A stretch of DNA of 19,648 nucleotides from Spirogloea muscicola (lineage: Eukaryota; Streptophyta; Zygnematophyceae; Spirogloeales; Spirogloeaceae), in the NCBI GenBank assembly GCA_009602725.1, contig WELB01000225.1, positions 87,139 through 106,786 on the forward strand. Reading direction: 5' to 3'. This document shows positions 1-7,725 of the stretch, piece after piece. Within the stretch, counting starts at the first letter, position 1. Each line of letters opens with the position of its first letter. The position numbers and the translations under genes are program-made. The notes under the pieces are model-generated. The model did no database searches. It was not told the origin of the DNA and saw only the letters and a program-made list of their open reading frames with translations.

Positions 1-55
1 GCCGCCGCCGCCGCCGCCGCCGCGATTGCCGCCGCCGCCGCCGCCGCCGCCGCCG
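1..55. repeat. GCC trinucleotide repeat at contig start
   Basis: Nearly pure GCC run with one interruption (CGATT) near position 23. It is at the very edge of the window, so its true length is unknown. It may be coding (Ala or Arg/Pro tract) or a simple repeat; there is no flanking context to decide. Confidence 0.9.
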
Positions 56-470
56 CACCTGCAGTACCTGTGGGGGGGCCTCCCGAGCTCTTATAACTGC
101 CTGTTATGCTTAAGTCCTCGATGATAGAAGTGCGTTAGTGACGCTGCCGCGGCGAAGATGGACTGTCAGCAGGCTCCGCCACAAACTCTCCTGATCACTT
201 AAAGCTTAACTGACGGTTTGGTAGCCGAGCCGTAAACTGCGCCCGGGGACCCGGTTAGGACAGGTGTCGCACGCGTGCCGGGCGGATGCGATTTCACATC
301 GGACGGCTGAGACGGCCAGGTGCCACGTGTGCAACTCCTCCGCCACGTGTTATGCCTCCTCCAGAAAGTGGATCTCCTTTGATCCTTACTTGCTTAGTTG
401 TGTGGCTTTCAGTGCTCTTCAGCCAGCTTTTGGAAGTTGTACATACCTTTGGGCTTCTCTATGGGCGCGC
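56..470. other. No recognisable gene
   Basis: Mixed-composition sequence between the GCC run and the first hairpin-repeat units. Short open frames exist on the plus strand but overlap the transposon-derived repeats and show no family resemblance. I see no RNA gene, and no match to the dispersed repeats found further along. Confidence 0.5.
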
Positions 471-960
471 CCTTTCTTCTTTGGGCTGGCCTCGCTTGTC
501 GGCCCCTCCGAACCCCTTGTCAATTCTTTTTGGGCTGGCTTATCACAGCCCTTGCCCCCATTTGGAGTGCCACTTCTTCTCACAGCCATTGCCTTACTTT
601 TGAAAAGCTGTTTCCTTTCGGGCTGGCTTTCTTAGCGCTTCCTTTGGCCCCCTTCTCGTACTTTGTTCATTCTTTTTTGGGCTGGCTTATCCAGCCCCTA
701 TCCTCAATGGGCGAGCTCTTCCTTTCCACAGCCCTCAACCCCTTTGGAAGAGCCACTTTCTTTCGGACCTTGTGAATTCCTTGCTGGCTTTCACAGCCCT
801 CGCCCCCTTCGGGAAAAAGTTTCTTAGATCTGCACTTGCTGACAAGAGGGTATTGAGCACCCACTCGCAGAGTCCATGGAGAGTAGTTTTGTGCATTTTG
901 CGCCTTCCGACCATGACACACCTTGAACATACCATTGGGCTGGCCTCTTACAGCCATTGC
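471..960 (+). repeat. Array of degenerate hairpin units (block A)
   Basis: T/C-rich sequence in which a motif like ATTCTTTTTGGGCTGGCTT is followed after a few bases by CAGCCC. Units are centred near 483, 532-551, 615, 679-697, 785 and 937-955. The one at 679-697 is a perfect 7-bp stem (GGGCTGG / CCAGCCC) with a 5-nt loop. The stretch at about 640-720 closely matches the 3' untranslated region of the full LINE (about 6080-6160). The stretch at about 500-600 closely matches 2290-2400 just upstream of the LINE ORF. The block is therefore LINE-derived UTR material, probably from older, partly deleted copies. The open frames here are not credible genes. Confidence 0.75.
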
Positions 961-1127
961 CCCATCTTGGCCCCCACTCCTCTCATGGGCCGTAAGCATG
1001 CCCTGTCTCAGCCCGTCGCACAGTGAAGCCATTACCTTAGCCCCCCTTAGATTTTTCCTAGCTCTCGTAGACATGGTGTACTGGCTTGCTTTGGCCCTCC
1101 CTCTTTCTTCTTTTTGGGCACCCTGCT

Positions 1128-1423
1128 GGGGATGAGTTCGCGGCACTTGTGATCGATGTGTGCACGGGGCTTTCGGCGGTCGCTGGACCTCCTGCAGCGG
1201 CTTGCCCGGCAGGCCATCGATCGGCGGCGGAGTCAGCAAGGCGAGCAGCCAGGCTTCAACGTGCTTCCGCATGCGGCTGTCTGTCTCTGGCCAGCGCTCC
1301 CTGGCTCACGCAGTCCACTTGCGAGCAGGCCGCGCAATGGCTGCTGCTTCCGGGCCTCGACGGGGTGCCTCTTCCCCAGCTGCGAGTTACTCCGACTTGC
1401 TGCTGCTCACTCGTGGTTACTAA
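1128..1423 (+). pseudogene. 5'-truncated, frameshifted copy of the RLE-LINE ORF
   Basis: This stretch aligns with the last about 100 codons of the intact LINE ORF (about 5735-6044). Matching pieces include DEF..L.ID near 1132-1160, the HGA.G.RW segment near 1161-1185, a leucine-rich helix near 1186-1250, and RMRL.VS.QRS.A.A.HLRAGRA.AAASG near 1265-1345. The terminal RGY-stop falls at the same place (stop 1421-1423). These pieces lie in different reading frames, so at least two frameshifts have accumulated. Homology starts abruptly at about 1128, as expected for 5' truncation during target-primed reverse transcription. The reverse transcriptase itself is absent, so this copy is dead. Confidence 0.85.
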
Positions 1424-1580
1424 GCTTCCATCTGCGGTAGTCTCGTGCCTAGCTGTGTGGTTCAGGCTTTCGGCTCTTTGGACCTTGTCCATTCTTTTTG
1501 GGCTGGCCTTTCCCAACCCCTACCTTCGAGGGAGCACTTTCTTTCTTTTATTGTCATGCGCACCGCGCACCTTCAGACCT
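1424..1580 (+). repeat. 3' untranslated region of the truncated LINE copy
   Basis: After the stop, the order of elements mirrors the intact copy. There is a T-rich lead-in, GGGCTGG at 1500-1506 with an imperfect partner (CCAACCC) at 1513-1519, then a GAGCACTTTCTTTC-like segment as at about 6150. At 1554-1574 lies a TCATGCGCACCGCGC motif that also forms the core of the inverted repeats flanking the intact LINE, here in plus orientation. Confidence 0.7.
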
Positions 1581-1798
1581 ACTTCCTCGTCCGTTGGCTT
1601 GGGCTGGCCTTCCACAGCCAAAAGCGCTATCTCAGAACTGGTGTAGGATGAACCACTGAATAACTACTACGAGTGAGGAGCCTCGAATCCGACAGACTAG
1701 CTGCTTTTGGAGAGCCACTTCTTTCACAGCCTCTGCCTTAAATTGGAAGAGCTGTTCTTTTTCGTACATTCCTTTGGGTTGGCCTCTCACAGCAACAG
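1581..1798 (+). repeat. Hairpin units, degenerate (block B)
   Basis: Contains further units of the same family: GGGCTGG at 1601-1607 with CAGCC at 1615-1619, and a diverged unit near 1776-1793. The rest shows no gene. The minus-strand open frame here crosses the repeats and is not convincing. Confidence 0.55.
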
Positions 1799-1884
1799 GA
1801 ATGGAGTGTGTATTAAGTGATGGAGGGCCTGTGTAGCCAAGTACAAAGGCAAGCACATTGACAGATGCACATCACCTGCTACAG
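1799..1884 (+). repeat. Dispersed repeat, copy 1
   Basis: This segment closely matches the reverse complement of about 19218-19310. Shared landmarks, read on the plus strand here, are ATGGAGTGTGTATT, GTGATGGAGGGC, AAGGCAAGCAC and TCACCTGCT. A hairpin unit of the GGGCTGG family lies just upstream here (about 1776-1793) and in the equivalent place in the distant copy, so the repeated unit is larger than the core. Confidence 0.85.
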
Positions 1885-1929
1885 GGGACATTGAACACCC
1901 AATGGCCACTTGAGTCGCTGTGTGCTTTA

Positions 1930-2080
1930 GCCCTTTCCTGGGCCCTTCGAGCTTATTCATTCCTTTTGTCTGGGCTGGCTAATCACAGCCATCGCCCTCT
2001 ACTTGAAGAGTCTTTCTCCTTGCTGGCTTTCTCCTTTCTCCTGGCTGTTCACAGCGCTTGGCCCCTTTTGGTTCAGTAAG
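1930..2080 (+). repeat. Hairpin units (block C)
   Basis: Contains GGGCTGG at 1972-1978 with CAGCC at 1986-1990 and a diverged second unit near 2015-2060. The sequence resembles block A and the LINE leader. No gene is seen. Confidence 0.6.
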
Positions 2081-2089
2081 CGACCTCTA

Positions 2090-2164
2090 TGCTGACTCGT
2101 GATTACTGAGCGGGTCAGCCTATGAGCACGTGATGTCTGTTACATCTGTTAATATGCTTGCCTG
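2090..2164 (-). repeat. Dispersed repeat, copy 2 (inverted relative to copy 1)
   Basis: Matches about 19194-19262 in the same orientation through GACTCGTG, CTGAGCGGGTCAGC and GCTTGCCT, with diverged spacing. Relative to copy 1 it is therefore inverted, and the two copies face each other about 200 bp apart. The match is partial: it includes the end carrying the GAGCGGGTCAGC motif, which copy 1 lacks. Confidence 0.7.
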
Positions 2165-2175
2165 AACAATGTATT

Positions 2176-2226
2176 GGCTTGAATTGGCCTCGCTTTAATT
2201 TCATGCGCACCGCGCGCCTTCTCTCT
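2176..2226 (+). repeat. Left arm of inverted repeat flanking the LINE
   Basis: A 51-bp segment that reappears as its reverse complement at about 6209-6260, with two substitutions and one single-base gap; the inner 30 bp are identical. The core is TCATGCGCACCGCGCG. Similarity may continue weakly outward by 10-15 bp. LINEs do not normally have terminal inverted repeats, so this is unlikely to be an integral end of the element. A third copy of the core is at 1554-1574. Confidence 0.85.
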
Positions 2227-2491
2227 TTTGGGCTGGCCTCTCCCAGCCACCAGTAAATCTGGCCGCGCTTGCTCTCTTAACACCGCTCTTAGGCCCCTCT
2301 GTACCTTTGTGAATTCTTTTTGGGCTGGCTTTTCGCAGCCCTTGCCCCCATTGGGAGTGCCACTTCTTTCTTAACACACTCCCTTTGGAAGAGCCACTCC
2401 CTTTTTCACCGGCCTTTTTCACCGGCCCGCCGCCCGCAGCGGCCGTCGCGGCTTGCAGCCCCATCGTCCAGGCCCTGGCATCCACTCGGGC

Positions 2492-2530
2492 GGAGCATTC
2501 CACGGAGCATTCCACGGAGCATTCCACGGA
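2492..2530 (+). repeat. Three tandem copies of a 12-bp unit
   Basis: GGAGCATTCCAC is repeated three times without error, followed by a partial GGAG. The unit is 12 bp, so it keeps frame and reads as a repeated Glu-His-Ser-Thr in the frame of the LINE ORF. It lies upstream of the first in-frame ATG at 2649, in a stretch that is open but lacks an ATG. Confidence 0.9.
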
Positions 2531-2648
2531 GGCCACTACTCTATCGCCTCCCGCCCGAGAGAAGTGTCGGGCACCAACGTTATCGCCTCCACCCCTGAGA
2601 AGCGAGGGGACCCACGAGGTGACCACGCTCCTCCATCCTCAGGGTACC

Positions 2649-5600
2649 ATGTCCCATGTGCTCGGCCCTGACGCCCCTGAGTGTGCTTCTCCGGCGACAG
2701 TGGTGCGGCAGCCGCTACCGCCCGCCGAGCCGTCGTCACCACAGCCGCCGACGTCCCCACCGCCCCCACCTCCTCCGACGCCGCCTTCCCGATCATCCGC
2801 CATCCCGCCTCTCGAGCCGCCCAGCCTTCCACAGTCGGCGCCATCGACGCCCCCCCCATCTCCGCCGCCTCCACCCCCGCCGAGCGAGCCGGCTCCACCG
2901 CCGTCGCCCTCTCCTCCCTCGCCCGACCCGCCTCGGTGCCAGCTTTGCCAGAGGACCTTCACCACGCGGTCCGGCCGGTCCAACCACCAGCGAACTTGCG
3001 CGGGCAACATCAACCGTGCGGAGCAGGCGCGGAGCGCAGCGGCGGCGGGTGGTCGTCGGGGCAGACCAGGCAGGCCTCCCGCGCCGTCCCCGCCCACGCC
3101 TCACCACTGGCAGTGGCTGGCCGACCTTGACCTGGCCGCAGTTCACCGCCAGGCGGCCCTGCCGCTCCTACGCCATGTTCCACGCTGGGCACGCCCACAC
3201 CTCCGCCGCGCGCTCCGCCCGGTGACACAGCGGATCGTCGTGGACCACAGAGACGAGGCGGCGTGGAAGCTGTTCATCCTCTTCCCCCGGCTGTTGCTCG
3301 GGCGGGTCTCTCTCGACAGCCGCAAGCAGGGCCAGCAGCCCCTCTTGGAACGCGTCCAGTTGTTCGAGAGCGGGCACTGGGAGGAGCTCCTGGCGAGGCA
3401 CGACGCAGCCGTGGCGGCATCCGAAGCCAACCGTGGTGGTCGAGGGGCAACACACGACCGGGCCGCCAGCGTCCGCAGGGCTCTTCGCTACGGCCACGCG
3501 GGCGAGCTCTCCCGGGCTGTGCAGGCCCTGGACGATGCGATGCTGGCGCCGACCAATGCGGCAACCCGGGCGGCTCTGGACTCCCTCCACCCCCCGTCCA
3601 GCTCCCCCCTGCCACCGTGGTTGGCCGCGTTCGCCCCGCCGGAGGAGGTGGTCTTGGACGCCGACGCCCTCATGAAGGCTCTCCAGACCAGCCGTCGCGC
3701 AGCCGCCGGCGGCCCCTCCCGCATGCTAACTGAGCACCTGCGGGAGATCTTCCTTGAGGGTGAGGCAACAGACTTCAACGCGCTGCTGCAGATCTGCCAG
3801 CATATGGCCCGCGACAATGTGCCGGCCAGCATCCGCGGCGTACTGTGCACCAGCACGCTGCTCGCCCTCGACAAGCCGAGCGGGGGAGTCAGGCCCATTG
3901 CCATTGGGGAGGTCCTGTACCGCCTGGTGAGCCGCGTACTCTGGCAGCAGCATGCGGGGCCGGCGCAGGTGCACATGGCGCCACACCAGTACGGCGCGGG
4001 GCTGCGGAGTGGGGGCGAGGCCGTCGTCCATGGGGTTCGTGCGACCTTGGACCAGCACCCGGGGTGGCTGGTGCTGGCCGTTGACGTGAAGAATGCCTTC
4101 AACACTGTGGAGCGCGCCAGCATTGCGGAGGAGCTCCGGGCATCCTTCCCCTCCCTGGTACCCTTTTTCCGCTTGGGGTACGGTCAGCCCAGCGACCTCC
4201 TCTGGCGGACAGGGGGAGATCAAGTGGAGGTCCTGCAGTCCCAAGCGGGCACGCGGCAAGGAGACCCCCTCGCCGGCTTCTACTTTGCGCTCGCTCACCA
4301 CCGGGCCCTGCAGGCAACCGCCGCGGCACACCCAGGAGTCCTACTCCCCTCCTTCGCGGACGACACCACCATCGTCGGCCCTCCGGAAGACGTGGCGGCG
4401 GCCTTCATCACCCTTGAGCTGCAGCTGGCCACCCTCGGCCTGTCCACCCGGGCGTCAAAGTGCGCGGCCTGGTCTCCCAGCGGCCTCCCACCCAACCTGA
4501 CGCTGCCCACCGGCTGCCAAACTCCAGCAGATGGCTTCACCCTGCTGGGGGTCCCCATCGGCGCGCCGTCCTTCGTGGAGGGGCAGCTGCGAGCCCGCCT
4601 GGCGGAGCACCTTCAGCCTGCGGCCCGGCTTCCCGAGCTGGACGACATGCAACTATCGCTGGCCATGTTGACCAGGGCCATTGGGCAGCGGCCCCAGTAC
4701 CTGACGCGGGCCACTCCGCCGTCCCCTGGGGCGTTGGCAGCGTATGCAGATTTCGATGCAAGCATGGTGGCGAGCTTGGCGGCCCTGGTCCGCCACCAGG
4801 GCTTCCTCCAGTCGCCAGCAGCTATCCACCAGGCGGCGCTACCCCTCAGCCACGGTGGTCTCGGCCTGCGCCCGCTCGCTCGTTCTTGCCGGGCGGCATA
4901 CCTCGGCAGCTGGGCGCAGACTGCCGCCTCCGTGGCCCAGCGCTTCTTGGTCCACGGCCGGCGGGCACTGGAGCAGGCGGTGGCGGAGGTCGACATGGGC
5001 CCGCTGCCGTTCCAGGTGTCGCTTCGCTCCGCCCACCAGGAGCTGCTCGCGGCGCACCCGGACCTGGCCGGCCAGGCGGTATCCTTTGCGCACCTCGCGC
5101 ACACCGCCGACTTGCGCGTCCAAGCGCGCATCGCGGCAGTGGTCGACAAGGCCGCCTACACCACCGCCGTGCTCCAGCTCCCCGAGGCCGACTTGCGCGG
5201 GCGCGCGAGACTCCACTCGGCCTCTTCCCCGGGGGCTGCGGCGTGGCTCCAGGCCCTCCCCCTCTACGACGCCCTCACCCTCCCGGACGAGGTATTCCGA
5301 AGTGCCGTCCACCGGCTCCTGGGCCTACTGCCGCCATGTCTCCAGGGTGTGCGTCAATGTGAGTGTGGCGAGCGCGGGACCGAGCCTGGAGAGCTGGCTG
5401 CTCATGTTCTGCGCTGTTCCCACGGCGGAGAGCGGACAGCGGCCCACGACCGCCTCCGCGACGTAATGCATGGCATCCTGTTGGAGGCTGGTTTCTCCGT
5501 GGCAGCAGAGCACTCCGGAATCATGCCAATCCAGCACAGGGCCGACGGTCTCCATGCCAGGCGTGTAGACCTGGTGGCCACCCGACAGGCCGGCGGGCCA

Positions 5601-6044
5601 CGTCTTCTCCTGGACGTGGTGACTACTGATGCCTATGACCGCTCACACCCAGCCAAATGTGCCACCACGGCTGGGTATGCGGTCGCCTGCGCTGCTCGGG
5701 CCAAAGAGCTGAAGTACGCGGATCATCCGCGGGAAGACGAGTTCTTCCCGTTGGCCATCGACACACATGGGGCGCTGGGCGCTCGGTGGCTCGAGCTGCT
5801 CACCCAGCTCGCCCGCCACACCATCGCCCGGCGCTTCCATGGGGAGCCGGTTGACTTCCCTGCAGCCGGGTCGCTGGCGCAAGTGTATCGAATGCGCCTG
5901 GCCGTCTCGCTGCAGAGGTCCATGGCCCGGGCGCTGCACCTTCGTGCCGGCAGAGCCCTCGCTGCTGCCTCTGGCTCTGGCCAGGGGACCCACTTCCAGG
6001 AGCCCAGCATCTCTGATCTGCGGCTGCTTAGCAGGGGTTACTGA
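2649..6044 (+). CDS. LINE polyprotein: zinc finger, reverse transcriptase, restriction-like endonuclease
   Basis: An uninterrupted frame of 1,131 residues from the ATG at 2649, which has a good ACCATG context. Residues 1-95 are very Pro/Ser-rich. C97, C100, H113 and C117 form a CCHC-type N-terminal finger, probably for DNA binding. Reverse transcriptase motifs follow: a VRPIAIG block, motif A LAVDVKNAFN (catalytic D479), motif B TRQGDPLAG (from T535) and motif C FADD (569-572). A Cys/His cluster (C904, C906, H919, C923, H925) precedes a nuclease-like RRVD (D974) and LLLDVVT (D989), matching the PD-(D/E)XK pattern of RLE LINEs. The known role is target nicking and reverse transcription at the nick. 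The frame is open upstream to about 2385 with no ATG, so a longer non-ATG product is possible. Very high GC contrasts with the T-rich flanks. All key residues are present, so the copy may still be active. Confidence 0.9.
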   Translation: MSHVLGPDAPECASPATVVRQPLPPAEPSSPQPPTSPPPPPPPTPPSRSSAIPPLEPPSLPQSAPSTPPPSPPPPPPPSEPAPPPSPSPPSPDPPRCQLCQRTFTTRSGRSNHQRTCAGNINRAEQARSAAAAGGRRGRPGRPPAPSPPTPHHWQWLADLDLAAVHRQAALPLLRHVPRWARPHLRRALRPVTQRIVVDHRDEAAWKLFILFPRLLLGRVSLDSRKQGQQPLLERVQLFESGHWEELLARHDAAVAASEANRGGRGATHDRAASVRRALRYGHAGELSRAVQALDDAMLAPTNAATRAALDSLHPPSSSPLPPWLAAFAPPEEVVLDADALMKALQTSRRAAAGGPSRMLTEHLREIFLEGEATDFNALLQICQHMARDNVPASIRGVLCTSTLLALDKPSGGVRPIAIGEVLYRLVSRVLWQQHAGPAQVHMAPHQYGAGLRSGGEAVVHGVRATLDQHPGWLVLAVDVKNAFNTVERASIAEELRASFPSLVPFFRLGYGQPSDLLWRTGGDQVEVLQSQAGTRQGDPLAGFYFALAHHRALQATAAAHPGVLLPSFADDTTIVGPPEDVAAAFITLELQLATLGLSTRASKCAAWSPSGLPPNLTLPTGCQTPADGFTLLGVPIGAPSFVEGQLRARLAEHLQPAARLPELDDMQLSLAMLTRAIGQRPQYLTRATPPSPGALAAYADFDASMVASLAALVRHQGFLQSPAAIHQAALPLSHGGLGLRPLARSCRAAYLGSWAQTAASVAQRFLVHGRRALEQAVAEVDMGPLPFQVSLRSAHQELLAAHPDLAGQAVSFAHLAHTADLRVQARIAAVVDKAAYTTAVLQLPEADLRGRARLHSASSPGAAAWLQALPLYDALTLPDEVFRSAVHRLLGLLPPCLQGVRQCECGERGTEPGELAAHVLRCSHGGERTAAHDRLRDVMHGILLEAGFSVAAEHSGIMPIQHRADGLHARRVDLVATRQAGGPRLLLDVVTTDAYDRSHPAKCATTAGYAVACAARAKELKYADHPREDEFFPLAIDTHGALGARWLELLTQLARHTIARRFHGEPVDFPAAGSLAQVYRMRLAVSLQRSMARALHLRAGRALAAASGSGQGTHFQEPSISDLRLLSRGY

Positions 6045-6208
6045 GTGTCTCGTAGCAGCTTTGTTTCTGTTACTTAGCGCTTCCCCTGGCCCACTTCTCG
6101 TACTCTGTTCATTCTTTTTCGGGCTGGTTGTTCCAGCCCCTATTCTCAATGGGCGAGCACTTTCTTCTTTTTCTGACATCGGAAGAGCTGTTTCTCGTCA
6201 TGGTTGTG
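6045..6208 (+). repeat. 3' UTR of the intact LINE, with perfect hairpin
   Basis: This segment contains GGGCTGG (6121-6127), loop TTGTT, and CCAGCCC (6133-6139), a 7-bp perfect stem. About 6080-6160 is closely repeated at about 640-720, and more loosely at about 1480-1545. The conserved position just after the ORF suggests a role in recognition of the RNA by its own reverse transcriptase, as known for 3' UTR structures of R2-like elements; that role is inferred here. Confidence 0.7.
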
Positions 6209-6260
6209 AGAGAGAAGGCGCGCGGTGCGCATGAAATTGAAAGGGAGGCCAATTCTAGCC
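6209..6260 (-). repeat. Right arm of inverted repeat flanking the LINE
   Basis: Reverse complement of 2176-2226 with two substitutions and a one-base gap. The core reads GCGCGGTGCGCATGA on the plus strand. In the truncated copy upstream the same core follows the 3' UTR hairpin in the opposite orientation, so one of the two has been inverted or inserted independently. Confidence 0.85.
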
Positions 6261-6387
6261 TTACAAATGTCCTGTTAAATGGGTAATGAGCTGGCTAAGG
6301 GGGACGCTAGTTTCCCCGAGTAAGCACATGCATATCTGACAAGCTATACTGAGGAGCCGAACCACCTCCACGGAAGCCATTAGCCTG

Positions 6388-6483
6388 GGCTAATGAAAAA
6401 AACCCCTGCTAAGCAGCCGCAAATCAGAGAGGCTAGGGTCCTGAAAGTGGGTCCCCTGGACAGAGCCAGAGGCAGGCTAATGA
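6388..6483 (-). mobile_element. 74-bp inverted LINE ORF fragment flanked by 9-bp direct repeats
   Basis: Positions 6401-6474, read on the minus strand, match 5966-6039 (the end of the LINE ORF up to just before its stop) with roughly eight differences. A short A run (6397-6400 on plus) sits at the junction corresponding to the fragment's 3' end. GGCTAATGA occurs on both sides, at 6388-6396 and 6475-6483, as a target-site duplication would. A further inverted copy, CATTAGCC at 6378-6385, makes a near-palindrome with the left repeat. The fragment ends inside the ORF rather than at the element's 3' end, which is unusual for target-primed insertion. Confidence 0.75.
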
Positions 6484-6547
6484 GGGTTGTGAGCGTCTGA
6501 GGAGCCCTCCGCGTCTCTCGCTGCTGCTGCCGCCTTCGCCTGCGACG

Positions 6548-6622
6548 ATGGCGGAGCTGACGACCGCGGCCGCTGCGGCGGTTCTCCTGCGCGCGCCCTC
6601 TGAGTTCAGGCGAAGGTCGTGA
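6548..6622 (+). other. Possible upstream ORF or 5' exon of the methyltransferase gene
   Basis: An ATG at 6548 in CGACGATGG context opens a 24-codon Ala-rich frame ending at TGA 6620-6622. A consensus-like donor, GTGAGT, overlaps the end at 6619. Splicing from here to nearby acceptors (after 6650 or 6695) does not keep the methyltransferase frame by my count. A short upstream ORF or chance is more likely than a true first coding exon. Confidence 0.3.
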
Positions 6623-6697
6623 GTACGCACTGGCGCGGCCCTCGCTGCAGAGCCAGCGGGCGCGGCCGTCCTGTCGGTGGGGCTTACGGTCGTAGCA

Positions 6698-7725
6698 ATG
6701 GGGCAATCCCGGGAGGTGGACGTCGGCGGCGGCCGCGCCGTGGTCGTGCGCGAGAGCGACGACGTGGTGGACGACGGCGACGGCGCGGCGCGGACCGGCG
6801 CCTGGGTGTGGGACTGCGCGCTCGTGCTCGCGCACTGGCTCGCAGCCTGGCCGCCCGGCAGCCTCGCCGGCAAGCGGGTCGTGGAGCTCGGCGCCGGCAC
6901 TGGCCTGCCAGGTCTGAGCGCGCGGCAGCACCGCGGCCGCCCAGCCTCTGGTCTCCCGCCACTGTGCCAATTACAGTAGCATTGACCCTAAACCCTTAAC
7001 CAAACCCTGTGCACGCAGGCCTGGTGGCGGCGGCGCTGGGCGCAGAGGTCGTGGTCACAGACCGGCCAGCGCTACTGCCGGGCCTGGAGCGCAACGTGGC
7101 CATCAACGGGCTGGGGGCCCTGGCGCGCACTGCGCCGCTTGAGTGGGGCGGCGACTGCAGCAGCCTGCTGCCGCCTGGTACGGACGGACTGGCATCACCA
7201 CCACGGCAGCGTCGCCCGCTTTTCTCGAGATCGAGCCAGTCCTTGGACGGCCCTGTAGGCGGCCTGACAAGTGGCAGTGTGATAGCATAGCGTATGGAGG
7301 CTGCTGCTGCACTGACGCTGCTATTGATACTGTCTTTCACTCACTGGTCGTAATTATCTGGAACAATAAACTTATGTTGGGTTATTTTTGCACTCGAGAC
7401 GCTGTTACGCATGTGATATGCCTTTCCTAATCCTGTCAGAGCAATGCCGTTGCTCGTCTCTCCTCCTGCAGTGGACTTCATCCTCGCTTCGGATGTGCTG
7501 TATGACGTGGAGGCGGTGCCCTCGCTGTGCCGCACCATCCGGGACCTGAGCGACGGACGCACACGCCTGCTGCTGGCATACGAGCTCCGCTGGCAGACGA
7601 CAGAGTGCTTCCAGGTTATGTACGCCCACGGCCTGCGCTGGTCCAAGGTGCCCAATGAGGAGCTGCACCCCCAATGGCATAGCGAGGACATAGGCATCTT
7701 CAAAGTGCAGGTGGAGGCAAGCTGA
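6698..7725 (+). CDS. METTL21-type (Methyltransf_16) protein lysine methyltransferase
   Basis: Three exons, 6698-6911, 7019-7177 and 7472-7725, give 208 residues with matching phases and GT-AG borders (CCAG|GTCTGAG, CACGCAG|GC, CCTG|GTACGG, CTGCAG|TG). The order of motifs is that of the family: TGAWVWDCALVLAHWL, the W-D helix before the cofactor site; VVELGAGTGLPG at residues 61-72, the S-adenosylmethionine glycine loop; VVVTDRPALLPGLERNV, the acidic post-I strand with N-V helix; and DFILASDVLYD in exon 3, motif IV. Length fits METTL21 proteins (about 200-240 residues), which methylate lysines of chaperones or translation factors; the substrate here cannot be read from sequence. The ATG at 6698 is chosen because little family-like sequence lies upstream; a GTG at 6677 is in frame. 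Very GC-rich exons contrast with the AT-rich second intron. Confidence 0.85.

Larger units (their letters stand above)
2176..6260 (+). mobile_element. Essentially intact RLE-type non-LTR retrotransposon (LINE), bracketed by inverted repeats
   Basis: The unit holds a leader with GGGCTGG hairpin units (2230-2248 and 2322-2341), one long ORF encoding reverse transcriptase plus a C-terminal restriction-like endonuclease, and a 3' UTR with a perfect hairpin at 6121-6139. Known families with this order (N-terminal zinc finger, RT, zinc knuckle, PD-(D/E)XK nuclease) include R2, NeSL, HERO and Utopia; the layout fits this group but I cannot assign the clade by eye. Boundaries are set at the outer edges of the inverted repeats and are a guess. 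I found no convincing target-site duplication and no poly(A) tail. Related fragments occur at about 471-2090, 1128-1580, 6401-6474 and about 7990-8040. Confidence 0.8.

Noticed and set aside
264-1135. Several overlapping plus- and minus-strand ORFs
   Set aside because: They run through degenerate LINE UTR repeats; their shared Leu/Phe/Ser-rich look comes from the repeated T/C-rich units.
2176-6260. CRISPR array, prophage or bacterial operon reading of the repeats
   Set aside because: The genes are intron-split eukaryotic genes. The repeats have irregular spacing and belong to a retrotransposon.
6986-7005. Telomere-like CCCTAAACCC
   Set aside because: Only about one and a half plant-type telomere units, inside an intron of the methyltransferase gene. 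It is too short to be an interstitial telomere. A similar AAACCCTAAA at about 9830 is likewise a single unit.
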